Assembly: GCA_900104495.1 (NCBI GenBank)
Contig: FMXS01000016.1
Location: forward strand, 1 to 64,000
Reading direction: 5' to 3'
DNA from: Ruminococcaceae bacterium FB2012
Lineage (GTDB): Bacteria > Bacillota > Clostridia > Oscillospirales > Ruminococcaceae
DNA: 64,000 nt
This document shows, one piece after another, positions 33,597 to 41,882 of the stretch. Every line of letters starts with the position of its first letter. Positions within the stretch are counted from its first letter, which is position 1. A program made the translations under genes and the position numbers. Under the pieces are notes generated by a model, which saw nothing but the letters and a program-made list of their open reading frames with translations, was not told the DNA's origin and made no database searches.

Positions 33597-36500
33597 ATGA
33601 AAGAAGAAAAAACACAGCACAACTATAAGATCGTTGTCATTGGAGCGGTATTGATAGCGCTGACACTTGTGATCGGAACCGTATGGACCGGTCAGCTTGC
33701 AAGGCAGGATACGGAAAAGGCTGTCAATTCTGTCAGCCTTTTGTATCTTGATGAGCTTGCGGGCAGGCGGGAGCAGGTCGTTTCATCGGCTTTACAGCAG
33801 AATATTGATGACCTCTGCACCGCGCTGGAACTGATGACTGATGAGGATTTCAGCGATACCGAACATTTGCAGGCGTATCAGTCAAAAATGAAAAAGCTGT
33901 ATACACTCGAAAAGTTTGCCTTTGTGGATACGGACGGCCTGATCTTTACGTCCACCGGAACGCAAAACGATATTGCGGATTATAATATCGACTATCTCCG
34001 TCTGACGAAGCCGCAGATAACCCTGAAGGATCCTGACGGCAAAAGCAAGAAGGTCATCATCGCTGTTCCTGTCAGCGGCGTGTCTATGGGCGCACATGAA
34101 TTCACAGCCTGCTTCATGGAGATAGATATGAAAACGATGCTCAAGGGCGTTTCCCTCAGCTCGGATCATAACGGTACGACATTCTGCAATATCTACACAA
34201 AAGACGGCGTTGCGCTGACAGATATGATCCTCGGCGGTCTGGCAAGTGAGAGCAATCTCCTCGATGCACTGGAGCACGCAGAATATGAAGGTGACGATTC
34301 TGCCGATAAGGTCAGGAAGGATTTTGAAGCCGGCAACAGCAGCTATGTCACATTTACCTATAACGGCATCACGGAGACGCTGTCATATATCCGCATTGAC
34401 GGGACAGACTGGATGCTGACCTATCTGATACGCGAAAGTGTGATCAGTGAGAAAATCAATTCTGTATCAAACGGTATCATCGTCAGGAGCCTGTTTCAGA
34501 CGTTCCTGACGGCTGCTGTTCTGCTTGTGCTGTTTATCATTCTGCACCGTCAGGGAAAACGCACAGCGCAGCTGGCGTATGAAAAGCAGACGGAACAAAC
34601 GGAAAACCGTATCAAACAGGAGGAGCTTGAGCATCGGCTCGAATTGCAGAATCAGCTTCTGGAGCAGGAACGCCTGCGCACAGAGCAGGATTATATGATC
34701 ACGGCGATGGCATCGGATTACAGAAGCGTATACTATGCTGACCTCGATCAGGATACCTGTGTCTGCTACCGTTCTTCCGTGAAGCCTGATGAGGGGCCGC
34801 AGGTCGGTGACACATTCACTTTTGCAGATGCTTTCAAACGGTATGCAAATGAGCGGGTCGCCGAGAGCTATCGTGAGGGCTTTCTGCGTTTCATTGATCC
34901 GGATACGATCCGAAGCAGACTGGAACACGAGCTGATCCTATCCTATCGTTATCTGATCGTCAAGGACGGCAAGGAAAGCTATGAAATGCTGCGGATCGCA
35001 GGCGTGCGCCGCGCTGAAAACCGTGAGGATCATAAAGTACACGCGATCGGGATCGGATTTACGGATATCGACGGTGAAATGCGGGAGCAGATGGCGCAGA
35101 GTCAGGCATTGAGCGATGCGCTCACGGCGGCAGAGGAAGCAAGCAAAGCAAAAACTCAATTCCTTTCCAGCATGAGCCATGAGATCCGCACACCGATGAA
35201 TGCGATCATCGGACTGGACAGCATTGCATTAAGCGATCCGGAAATATCTGCACAGACTAGAGAGTATCTCGAAAAGATCGGCGATTCAGCAAATCATCTT
35301 TTGGGACTCATTAATGATATTCTGGATATGAGCCGTATTGAATCGGGCAGACTGATACTGAGAAATGAGGAATTCTCTTTTTCAGAGATGCTCGAACAGA
35401 TCAATACGATGTTCAGCGGTCAGTGCATGGAAAAGGGACTGCAATATAACTGTCGCATGAACAGCACAGTTGATGATTACTATATCGGTGATGCCATGAA
35501 GCTGAAACAGGTACTCATCAACATTCTCAGTAATGCTGTCAAGTTCACGCCCGCAGGCGGATCAGTTGACCTGACAGTCGAAAAAACAGCACAGTTTGAG
35601 CGCAACGCAACACTGCGTTTTACCGTCAAGGACACCGGTATCGGCATAAGTGAGGAGTTTTTGCCGCACCTGTTTGATTCATTCAGCCAGGAAGACAGCT
35701 CCTCAACCAACAAATACGGAAGCTCCGGTCTGGGACTTGCGATCACGAAAAGTATCGTTGAGATGATGAACGGCAATATCGATGTGCAGAGCGAAAAAGG
35801 CAAGGGTACTGCCTTTACTGTCGCGGTCACGCTCTTGACATCCGATCATACGGGCAGTGACAGCGCTGCAGGAGAAATTGATCCGAGCAAGCTGACGGTC
35901 CTGGTTGTGGATGATGACCCCGTTGCCTGCGAACACGCAAAGCTGGTGCTTGAGAAGATCGGTATCGCCTGTGAGATCGCATACTCCGGCTTTGATGCGC
36001 TTGAAATGGTGAAACTGCATCACGCAAGACAGAATCCCTATAATCTGATTTTAATTGATCTGAAAATGCCCGATATGGACGGCATCGCAACAACATGGGA
36101 AATCAGAAAAATCGTCGGACATGAATCTGCGATCATTATTATCACCGCATATAAGTGGGACGATGTTCTTGACGAAGCCGTCAATGCAGGTGTGGACAGC
36201 TTTATTGCCAAGCCGCTGTTTGCTTCCAATGTGATTGAGGAATTCCGCATCGCGCTGCGCAGGAAAAATCCGTTCAAAGCACAAAAGCATCAGACAGAGC
36301 TGAAAGGCAGAAACATTCTGCTGGCAGAGGATGTTCCGATCAATGCCGATATTATGAAAATGGTTCTTGCTATGCGTGAGATCAATGTCGATCACGCAGA
36401 AAACGGCAGGATCGCAGTAGACAAATTCATTGCAAGTGAAGTCGGGCATTATGACGCGATACTGATGGATATCCGTATGCCTGAGATGGACGGACTGGAA

Positions 36501-36683
36501 GCAACACAAATGATACGTTCCCTTGACCGTGCTGATGCAGAAACCGTGCCGATCATAGCATTGACTGCGAATGCATTTGATGAAGATGTTCAGCGCAGTT
36601 TGCAGGCGGGAATGAATGCACATCTCAGTAAACCAATAGATAATGCAGCATTGTTTGCAGCGCTGGAAGGTTTAATAAAATGA
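33597..36683 (+). CDS. Hybrid sensor histidine kinase with two receiver domains
   Basis: A 1028-residue membrane kinase. Transmembrane helices at about 12-30 and 297-318 flank an extracytoplasmic sensor resembling a Cache domain. A coiled-coil (about 328-370) and a PAS-like region (about 375-500) follow. The HisKA motif SMSHEIRTPMNAIIG places the phospho-histidine at H528. The ATPase domain has NILSNAVKFTP, DTGIGISEEF and GSSGLGLAIT. Receiver 1 has D821 (LIDLKMPDMDG) and receiver 2 has D958 (LMDIRMPEMDG). The ligand is unknown. With the two upstream genes it makes a complete His-Asp-His-Asp relay. Ribosome site weak. Confidence 0.93.
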   Translation: MKEEKTQHNYKIVVIGAVLIALTLVIGTVWTGQLARQDTEKAVNSVSLLYLDELAGRREQVVSSALQQNIDDLCTALELMTDEDFSDTEHLQAYQSKMKKLYTLEKFAFVDTDGLIFTSTGTQNDIADYNIDYLRLTKPQITLKDPDGKSKKVIIAVPVSGVSMGAHEFTACFMEIDMKTMLKGVSLSSDHNGTTFCNIYTKDGVALTDMILGGLASESNLLDALEHAEYEGDDSADKVRKDFEAGNSSYVTFTYNGITETLSYIRIDGTDWMLTYLIRESVISEKINSVSNGIIVRSLFQTFLTAAVLLVLFIILHRQGKRTAQLAYEKQTEQTENRIKQEELEHRLELQNQLLEQERLRTEQDYMITAMASDYRSVYYADLDQDTCVCYRSSVKPDEGPQVGDTFTFADAFKRYANERVAESYREGFLRFIDPDTIRSRLEHELILSYRYLIVKDGKESYEMLRIAGVRRAENREDHKVHAIGIGFTDIDGEMREQMAQSQALSDALTAAEEASKAKTQFLSSMSHEIRTPMNAIIGLDSIALSDPEISAQTREYLEKIGDSANHLLGLINDILDMSRIESGRLILRNEEFSFSEMLEQINTMFSGQCMEKGLQYNCRMNSTVDDYYIGDAMKLKQVLINILSNAVKFTPAGGSVDLTVEKTAQFERNATLRFTVKDTGIGISEEFLPHLFDSFSQEDSSSTNKYGSSGLGLAITKSIVEMMNGNIDVQSEKGKGTAFTVAVTLLTSDHTGSDSAAGEIDPSKLTVLVVDDDPVACEHAKLVLEKIGIACEIAYSGFDALEMVKLHHARQNPYNLILIDLKMPDMDGIATTWEIRKIVGHESAIIIITAYKWDDVLDEAVNAGVDSFIAKPLFASNVIEEFRIALRRKNPFKAQKHQTELKGRNILLAEDVPINADIMKMVLAMREINVDHAENGRIAVDKFIASEVGHYDAILMDIRMPEMDGLEATQMIRSLDRADAETVPIIALTANAFDEDVQRSLQAGMNAHLSKPIDNAALFAALEGLIK

Positions 36684-36727
36684 CCCTCGCGAACAGAATG
36701 CTGCACTTCATATATCTTAGTCTGCCG

Positions 36728-36761
36728 GCATATTCAAAAAAACGGCATACTCAAAAAAACG
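36728..36761 (+). repeat. 17-nt direct tandem repeat, two copies
   Basis: GCATATTCAAAAAAACG and GCATACTCAAAAAAACG are adjacent and differ at one base. Confidence 0.85.
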
Positions 36762-36817
36762 TTCCGCATAAGTCAAAATCGACATTATGGAGCATACCAT
36801 AATCAACAGATACTCCA

Positions 36818-36928
36818 TTGGGAGTCTATCCCAAATCTTGTGTAAACCTCCAAAGTAGTGTATAATGAAAGCAGCACTACTTTGGAGGTTTAATTATGGG
36901 ACGAAGAAAACGGACACCGGAAGTGTAG
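36818..36928 (+). mobile_element. Relic of the left end of an IS256-type insertion sequence
   Basis: A TTGGGA-GTCTA-TCCCAA hairpin, then ATCTTGTGTAAACC, resembles left ends of IS256-family elements. An ATG at 36896 behind TTGGAGG begins MGRRKRTPEV, like many IS256 transposases, but stops after ten codons at 36928; the rest of the transposase is absent. Identification rests on these short similarities. Confidence 0.55.
36838..36866 (+). promoter_or_regulatory. Promoter of the transposase relic, spacer formed by an inverted-repeat arm
   Basis: TTGTGT at 36838-36843, 17-nt spacer, TATAAT at 36861-36866. The spacer is exactly the left arm (36844-36860) of a perfect 17-bp inverted repeat; the right arm (36875-36891) overlaps the ribosome site. 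Confidence 0.65.
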
Positions 36929-37119
36929 CTTGCGGACTTGCCGCCGAGAAGTGCCTTGACCTGAGCAGAGCAAAATCGCTCACGAAAGAGCAGGAGCATA
37001 AGCGCGGACTCCTTTTTTATTTCCAAAACTTCGATATTTCGTTTTTGTCCTGCCCCTTTTCGTTTTGGTATACAACTTAGTCCTGTCCCTTCGCGTTTAG
37101 TTGATCGCTTTGACCGACC

Positions 37120-37191
37120 CCGCCGCATTGCTATCTTGTTTCCTGCACTTCTTCGCTTGCGGCGGAGCTGGGTGCAGGGGCACGCCCCTGC
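37120..37191. repeat. Dispersed 72-nt palindromic repeat, copy B
   Basis: Nearly identical over its full length to copy A at 15889-15960, including the CCGCCGCA/TGCGGCGG arms and terminal GCAGGGGCACGCCCCTGC. It lies 19 nt beyond the stop of the 23-codon gene at 37210, again downstream of a minus-strand operon. Confidence 0.85.
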
Positions 37192-37209
37192 CGCGGCCCG
37201 CACTCGGGC

Positions 37210-37281
37210 CTACTTGTGCCTTCGGTACTCGTAGATCATCAGCAGATAAAAGAAGGTCGCCGCAATGTTTGCCGTCAGCAT
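37210..37281 (-). CDS. Candidate 23-residue membrane peptide coupled to rubrerythrin
   Basis: Its ATG overlaps the rubrerythrin stop (ATGCTGA), the arrangement of translational coupling. The peptide has one hydrophobic helix (ANIAATFFYLLMIY) followed by a basic tail EYRRHK, so it could sit in the membrane with the C-terminus inside. It is too short to test by composition and could be chance. No ribosome site other than the end of the rubrerythrin gene. Confidence 0.35.
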   Translation of the reverse strand: MLTANIAATFFYLLMIYEYRRHK

Positions 37282-37883
37282 TCCGCGTCAAGCCCCCAGG
37301 GTGTCTCGCACAGACGGATATACCAGCCTTGAGGCTGCCCGCAGACGGGGCAGGTCTCCGGGGCGGAGGTGCCCTCATGAAGATATCCGCAGTTCAGACA
37401 AAGCCAGTTTTCCGCGCTTTCACAGCTGTGGAGGCTTCCGCTTTCCAGCAGGGAAGCGTAGTGGCGGTAGCGCTTGCCGTGGGAGCCCTCCACGGCGGCG
37501 ATGTTCTCAAAATCGCGGGCAATGTCGGGGAAACCCTCCTCGCGGGCCGTCTGCGCGAAGGCGGGGTAGACCTCGGTATTCTCGTGGCTCTCGTTCTCGG
37601 CGGAGTGCCGGAGCAGGTCCAAAGGCTCCTCGGAGCACTCATTGGGATAGTCTCCGGTGACGGTAACGGGACCGCATCCGCACTGTTTCAAATGGTTATA
37701 GAAAACCTCACCGTGGATCTTCTCCTGGGCGGCCGTGAACTTGAAAAGGTTGGCCAGTACGAAAAGCTGTTTCTGTCGGCAGACCTTCTCCGCGATCTTA
37801 TACCGCGCGCAGGAGAGGGCCTCTCCTGCGAAGGCACGCATAAGGTTTTCCTTTGTCTTGCTGTTGGATAACTCGTTTGACAT
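37275..37883 (-). CDS. Rubrerythrin
   Basis: A 202-residue non-haem di-iron protein that reduces hydrogen peroxide in anaerobes, taking electrons from rubredoxin. The four-helix domain (about 1-155) supplies the carboxylate and His ligands seen in AFAGEALSCARY, QEKIHGEVFY, SHENTEVYP and AVEGSHGKRY. The C-terminal rubredoxin-like domain has CLNCG and CPVCG for one iron. The length is normal. The start follows GTGAGGAA. It is 66 nt downstream of ypeB on the same strand and may be partly read from it, though the functions differ. Confidence 0.94.
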   Translation of the reverse strand: MSNELSNSKTKENLMRAFAGEALSCARYKIAEKVCRQKQLFVLANLFKFTAAQEKIHGEVFYNHLKQCGCGPVTVTGDYPNECSEEPLDLLRHSAENESHENTEVYPAFAQTAREEGFPDIARDFENIAAVEGSHGKRYRHYASLLESGSLHSCESAENWLCLNCGYLHEGTSAPETCPVCGQPQGWYIRLCETPWGLDAEC

Positions 37884-37949
37884 AATGATTCCTCACTTTC
37901 ATATTTTTGCATTTTGCCTATACTTTCTCGTTCTGTTCCGGCGGATGCG

Positions 37950-39275
37950 TCACATCGTCAGCACGCCGTTCTCGCTCTCAAACAGGATCATGATCTGCTC
38001 CTCCTTGCCGGTCTCCGCGTTGAAATAGACAAGGACGTGAGTGCCGTCCGCCGACTCGCACTTGAATTCGTAGCAGAGAAGCTCCTCCTGCGAGTCGCTG
38101 GGGATCACCGCCAGCCCACGGGAGAGCACCTTCAGTTTCGGACTCACCTGAAGCTGTACGTCGAGGACCGACTTCCGTTTTCCGTTGAGATCGCGGTGAC
38201 GGTGGTTCACAAGATATCCTCGTGCGTCGTAGCCCACTATTTCTCCGCTGTCCAATGCAACGGACACTTTCACAAGGTCGGTGTAACAGCAGACGTCCCC
38301 TTCAAAGTAAGCATAATTCACGGTCATGACGTGGTTAATATTTTCATAGTAGGTTTTTCGCATATTGTTCAGCCCCAAAGACTCCAGACACTTTGCGGCC
38401 GTTTCAAGAGCCTGGTCCTCCGAGATGCTCTCACTGAGGACATCACGGCTTTTCAGAAAATATGACACATACCCGCCCTGCTTTGTCACCGCACAGGCTG
38501 CCGTTCCGTCTTTGTCGGTGAAGGTGTAGGAGGGCATTTTCCCGCCTTCCTCGATGAGCTCCGAAAGAACATCCTCGCCGACGCCGAGAGCAGAAGCCGC
38601 CCGGGTGTGAGCCTTTTCCCGGGAAATCTCAGCCGCGTCTTTTGTCATCAGCGGAGCCTTTTCCATGATGTGATCCGAGAAGGGCCCGTCGTAGATCAGC
38701 GTGGGATAGGAGTCGAATCCTTCCTCGAAATCCTCGAAGCCTTCCGTTACAGTCGGCGGCTCGGAGGACGCATCTGCGCGTCCTGCGAGATCAAGCTCAC
38801 CTTCGGCAACATCGTTTTCCAGCTTCCACATATCTTCACAAAGCTGCCGCGAGAACTTGTAAAGCTGCGACAGCTTATCGTATTCCTCCCCGGAAAGCCG
38901 CCCGCCCTCTCTGATCTTTTCGCTCATCGCCAGCGAGTAATTGCCCACCTGCGAGAGAAATTTGTAGGTGTTTTCCAACTGCTTGTTCTCGATGGGCAGC
39001 TGCGAAAGCGCCGCCTTCGCCGTCGAAGAATCCCGCCAAAGCTGCTGCGATAGCTTTGAATGCATATCCGCAGTGCCGGCGAAAAGCTCCTTTTGCAGAG
39101 TGTTGGAGATGTTGTCGGCGGCAGTGGAAAGCTCCTCCACCGCTCTGGCGTAGTTGTTGCGGATCGTCATCAGTGAGGCGCTCCGCTCCTTCATCAGCAT
39201 GATGTTCCTCGCCAGTATCACCGCAAAAGCAAAGAAACCGAAGGCGAATATCCTTATAACCGTCCGTCTTTTCAT
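37950..39275 (-). CDS. ypeB: Germination protein YpeB
   Basis: A 441-residue spore-membrane protein needed to place and stabilise the cortex-lytic enzyme SleB. It has one N-terminal helix (about 7-24), a coiled N-terminal domain (about 30-210), and a C-terminal region with PepSY-like repeats (for example DQALETAAKCLESLGL and GLAVIPSDSQEELLCYEFKC). An open frame extends upstream but the ATG at 39275 has GGAGG at good distance and gives the family N-terminus. The gene is not beside sleB here; the SleB-type hydrolase is at 44208 on the other strand. Confidence 0.88.
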   Translation of the reverse strand: MKRRTVIRIFAFGFFAFAVILARNIMLMKERSASLMTIRNNYARAVEELSTAADNISNTLQKELFAGTADMHSKLSQQLWRDSSTAKAALSQLPIENKQLENTYKFLSQVGNYSLAMSEKIREGGRLSGEEYDKLSQLYKFSRQLCEDMWKLENDVAEGELDLAGRADASSEPPTVTEGFEDFEEGFDSYPTLIYDGPFSDHIMEKAPLMTKDAAEISREKAHTRAASALGVGEDVLSELIEEGGKMPSYTFTDKDGTAACAVTKQGGYVSYFLKSRDVLSESISEDQALETAAKCLESLGLNNMRKTYYENINHVMTVNYAYFEGDVCCYTDLVKVSVALDSGEIVGYDARGYLVNHRHRDLNGKRKSVLDVQLQVSPKLKVLSRGLAVIPSDSQEELLCYEFKCESADGTHVLVYFNAETGKEEQIMILFESENGVLTM

Positions 39276-39298
39276 ATATCCTCCTGCTGTCCGTAAAA

Positions 39299-39364
39299 AC
39301 GTACAATTACTGTTAACTGTCCCACATAACGTACAAAATAAGCAGTACAAATTTACGTACAATT
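39299..39364. promoter_or_regulatory. Four ACGTACAA-like boxes in the ypeB leader
   Basis: ACGTACAATT (39299), ACGTACAAAA (39329), AGTACAAATT (39344) and ACGTACAATT (39355) point the same way within 66 nt. They could be binding sites for a regulator; no factor is known. Confidence 0.35.
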
Positions 39365-39382
39365 GATATTTTCTTTTGCCCT

Positions 39383-39411
39383 TAGTATGTCTTGAAATAA
39401 CAGAATTATGC
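39383..39411 (-). promoter_or_regulatory. ypeB: Forespore (sigma-G/F-type) promoter for ypeB
   Basis: Minus strand: GCATA at 39407-39411, 17-nt spacer, CATACTA at 39383-39389, matching the known forespore -35 and CATnnTA -10 pattern. The leader would be about 100 nt. Confidence 0.6.
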
Positions 39412-39449
39412 ATTGTCACGCTTTTTCCCCATTCTTTCACATAAAAGTC

Positions 39450-39478
39450 TTGAATTTTACACCGTTATGTGCTATAAT
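39450..39478 (+). promoter_or_regulatory. Sigma-A promoter for the desulfurase-thiI operon
   Basis: TTGAAT at 39450-39455, 17-nt spacer, TATAAT at 39473-39478. Confidence 0.8.
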
Positions 39479-39515
39479 ATATGCTGATTAAGTATGTGAA
39501 CAAGGAGAGTCTGAT

Positions 39516-40646
39516 TTGGTTTATTTTGACAATGCCGCTACCACAAAGCCCTGTCCCGAGGCTGTGGCGGCTGTCGTTAAGGGACTGGAATGCTTCGGGA
39601 ACCCCTCCTCGCTCCACGGGCTTGGACTGGCCGCCGAGCAGGAGCGCGAAAAAGCGCGGTCCGCCGTGGCAGCCGCGCTGGGAGCCTCCCCGGAGGAGAT
39701 CGTCTTTACCTCCTGCGCCACCGAAAGCAGCAACACCGTGATCTTCGGTGCTGCCGCCAGCGTCGGCAAGCGGAAAAAGCGGATCGTCACCACTTCGGTG
39801 GAGCATCCCTCGGTTGCGGCCTGCTGCAATAAGCTGGAGGAGGAAGGCTTTGGAGTTATCCGCGTTCGTCCCCGCGAGGACGGCAGTTTTTCCGCCGAGG
39901 ACATCCTTGCCGCCGTGGACGAAAACACCTGCCTGGTGACCTGTATGCTGGTCAACAATGAGACCGGCAGTATTCTCCCGGCGGAGCGCGTTTTCGCGGC
40001 GGTGAAAAAGCGGTTTCCCCGCACCCTCACCCACTGCGACTGCGTCCAGGGATTTATGAAACTGCCGGTCAGCGTTAAAAAACTCCCCGCGGATTTCATC
40101 TCCCTCAGCGCCCACAAGATCCACGGCCCGAAGGGCATCGGGGCGCTTTACATCCGCAAAGGCGTGCACATCCCCGCATTTATGATCGGCGGCGGGCAGG
40201 AAAAGGGATTCCGCTCCGGGACGGAGTCGGTGCCGCTGATAATGGGTTTCGGCGCCGCCTGCGAAAAGCTGTCCGGGAGCATCGGACAGCGGTTTGAAAA
40301 GGTCTTCCGTCTGCGGGACAGGCTCGCGGAAAAATGCTCCGAAGCGGAGGGCGTTTTCATCAACAGTTCCCCGGAGGCCTCGCCTTACATCGTTTCCATA
40401 GCCGTGGAGGGCTTGAAATCCGAACCGCTTCTCCATTTTCTGGAACAGAAGGGGATATACGTCTCCAGCGGGTCGGCCTGCTCCAAAGGGAAAAAGAGCT
40501 CGGTCATCGCCGAGTTCCGCGTCCCGGAACGGCTGAGAGATTCCGTCCTGCGCATCAGCTTCAGCGAGGACAATACCGAGGACGAGGTTGATCGCCTTAT
40601 GGATGCAGTCTCCGAGGCGCAGAAGACCCTGGCAAGAATACGGTGA
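39516..40646 (+). CDS. Cysteine desulfurase (NifS/IscS family)
   Basis: A 376-residue PLP enzyme releasing sulfur from cysteine as a protein persulfide. Visible are YFDNAATTKPCPEA at the N-terminus, VEHPSV with the PLP-stacking His, LVNNETGSILP, the Schiff-base lysine in SLSAHKIHGPKGIG and the persulfide cysteine in SSGSACSKGKKSS. The start is the TTG at 39516 with AAGGAG upstream; it gives the usual MVYFDNAAT. It is followed by thiI after 57 nt, so its main job is likely sulfur supply for tRNA 4-thiouridine, with possible wider use. Confidence 0.94.
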   Translation: MVYFDNAATTKPCPEAVAAVVKGLECFGNPSSLHGLGLAAEQEREKARSAVAAALGASPEEIVFTSCATESSNTVIFGAAASVGKRKKRIVTTSVEHPSVAACCNKLEEEGFGVIRVRPREDGSFSAEDILAAVDENTCLVTCMLVNNETGSILPAERVFAAVKKRFPRTLTHCDCVQGFMKLPVSVKKLPADFISLSAHKIHGPKGIGALYIRKGVHIPAFMIGGGQEKGFRSGTESVPLIMGFGAACEKLSGSIGQRFEKVFRLRDRLAEKCSEAEGVFINSSPEASPYIVSIAVEGLKSEPLLHFLEQKGIYVSSGSACSKGKKSSVIAEFRVPERLRDSVLRISFSEDNTEDEVDRLMDAVSEAQKTLARIR

Positions 40647-40703
40647 ACGTATGTACCATACCATTATAATATATAAAAGAAATTAGTCGAAAGAGGAATG
40701 ATA

Positions 40704-41882
40704 ATGAAGGAATACATCCTGTGCAAGTACGGTGAGATCGCGCTGAAAGGTCTGAACAAGAGCAATTTTGAAAGCGTGCTCAGCAAGAACATCAAGCGGC
40801 GGCTGTCCGGAATCGGAAATTTCAGCGTCACCCGGGCGCAGTCCACGGTTTACGTTGAGCCGCTGGACGACACCTGCGATATGGACGAGGCCGTGGAGCG
40901 GCTGAAAAAGGTCTTCGGCATCGCCAAGCTCACCAAGGCCCTCGAGGTTGACAAGTCCATGGAGGCGATCCTTAACGACACCATGGACTACCTCGCCGAA
41001 GCCTTCGACGGCGCCCGGACCTTCAAGGTCAACGCCAAGCGTGCGGACAAGAAATTCCCGGTGAAGTCCCCGGAGATCTGCGCCGAACTGGGGCATAAGA
41101 TACTGGAGCGCTTCCCCGAGATGCGGGTTGACGTCCACGAGCCGGACGTCACCGTCACCGTGGAGATCAGAGAAAAGCACGCCTTCATCAACGCCCTGCG
41201 CATCGACGGTGCCGGAGGCATCCCGGTGGGGACCGGCGGACGGGGGCTGCTCCTGCTGTCCGGCGGCATCGACTCGCCGGTGGCGGGCTACATGATCGCC
41301 AAGCGGGGAGCGGTGGTACAGGCCGTCCACTTCGAGGCCCCGCCTTACACCTCCGAGCGGGCGCGGCTCAAAGTCGAGAAGCTGGCCTCAGAGATCGCGG
41401 AGTACTGCGGCGACATCGTTTTCCACTGCGTGCCTTTCACGGCGATCCAGGAGGCGATCCGGGACAACTGCCCCGAGGAGCTTTTTACCATAATCATGCG
41501 CCGGCTGATGATGGAGATCGCTCAGCGCATCGCCGCCAAGGAAGACCTGGCCTGCCTTATCACCGGCGAGAGCCTGGGACAGGTCGCCAGCCAGACCATG
41601 TACGCAATGGTCTGCACCGACGCTGTCTGCCGGATACCGGTCCTGCGTCCCTGCATCGGTCTGGACAAGGCGGAGATCGTGGAAATATCCAGAAAAATCG
41701 GAACTTTTGACACTTCTATCGAGCCTTACGAAGATTGCTGTACTGTGTTCACGCCAAAGCATCCGAAGACAAGACCTGTTCTTGATGACGTGGAAAAAGC
41801 CCAGGATTCTTTCGATTTCGGGCCGCTGATCGAAAAGGCTGTGGCGGACACCGAAGTCAAGGTGATTAAAAAATTCATATGA
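40704..41882 (+). CDS. thiI: tRNA 4-thiouridine synthetase ThiI
   Basis: The enzyme adenylates and thiolates U8 of tRNA. The 392-residue protein has an N-terminal ferredoxin-like region starting KEYILCKYGEIALKG, a THUMP domain (about 60-165) and a PP-loop ATP pyrophosphatase domain with LLLSGGIDSPVAGYMIAKRG and LITGESLGQVASQT. There is no C-terminal rhodanese domain, so it is the short form used with a dedicated desulfurase, here the upstream gene. Of two ATGs six bases apart, 40704 has the better spacing from AGAGGA. Confidence 0.95.
   Translation: MKEYILCKYGEIALKGLNKSNFESVLSKNIKRRLSGIGNFSVTRAQSTVYVEPLDDTCDMDEAVERLKKVFGIAKLTKALEVDKSMEAILNDTMDYLAEAFDGARTFKVNAKRADKKFPVKSPEICAELGHKILERFPEMRVDVHEPDVTVTVEIREKHAFINALRIDGAGGIPVGTGGRGLLLLSGGIDSPVAGYMIAKRGAVVQAVHFEAPPYTSERARLKVEKLASEIAEYCGDIVFHCVPFTAIQEAIRDNCPEELFTIIMRRLMMEIAQRIAAKEDLACLITGESLGQVASQTMYAMVCTDAVCRIPVLRPCIGLDKAEIVEISRKIGTFDTSIEPYEDCCTVFTPKHPKTRPVLDDVEKAQDSFDFGPLIEKAVADTEVKVIKKFI

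Larger units (their letters stand above)
36684..37119. other. Intergenic region with insertion-sequence relic
   Basis: It contains a 17-nt direct repeat (36728-36761), the 5' end of an IS256-type element (36818-36928), and beyond it unplaced sequence with a weak AGGAG/CTCCT hairpin followed by T6 near 36990-37020. No complete gene is present. Confidence 0.6.
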
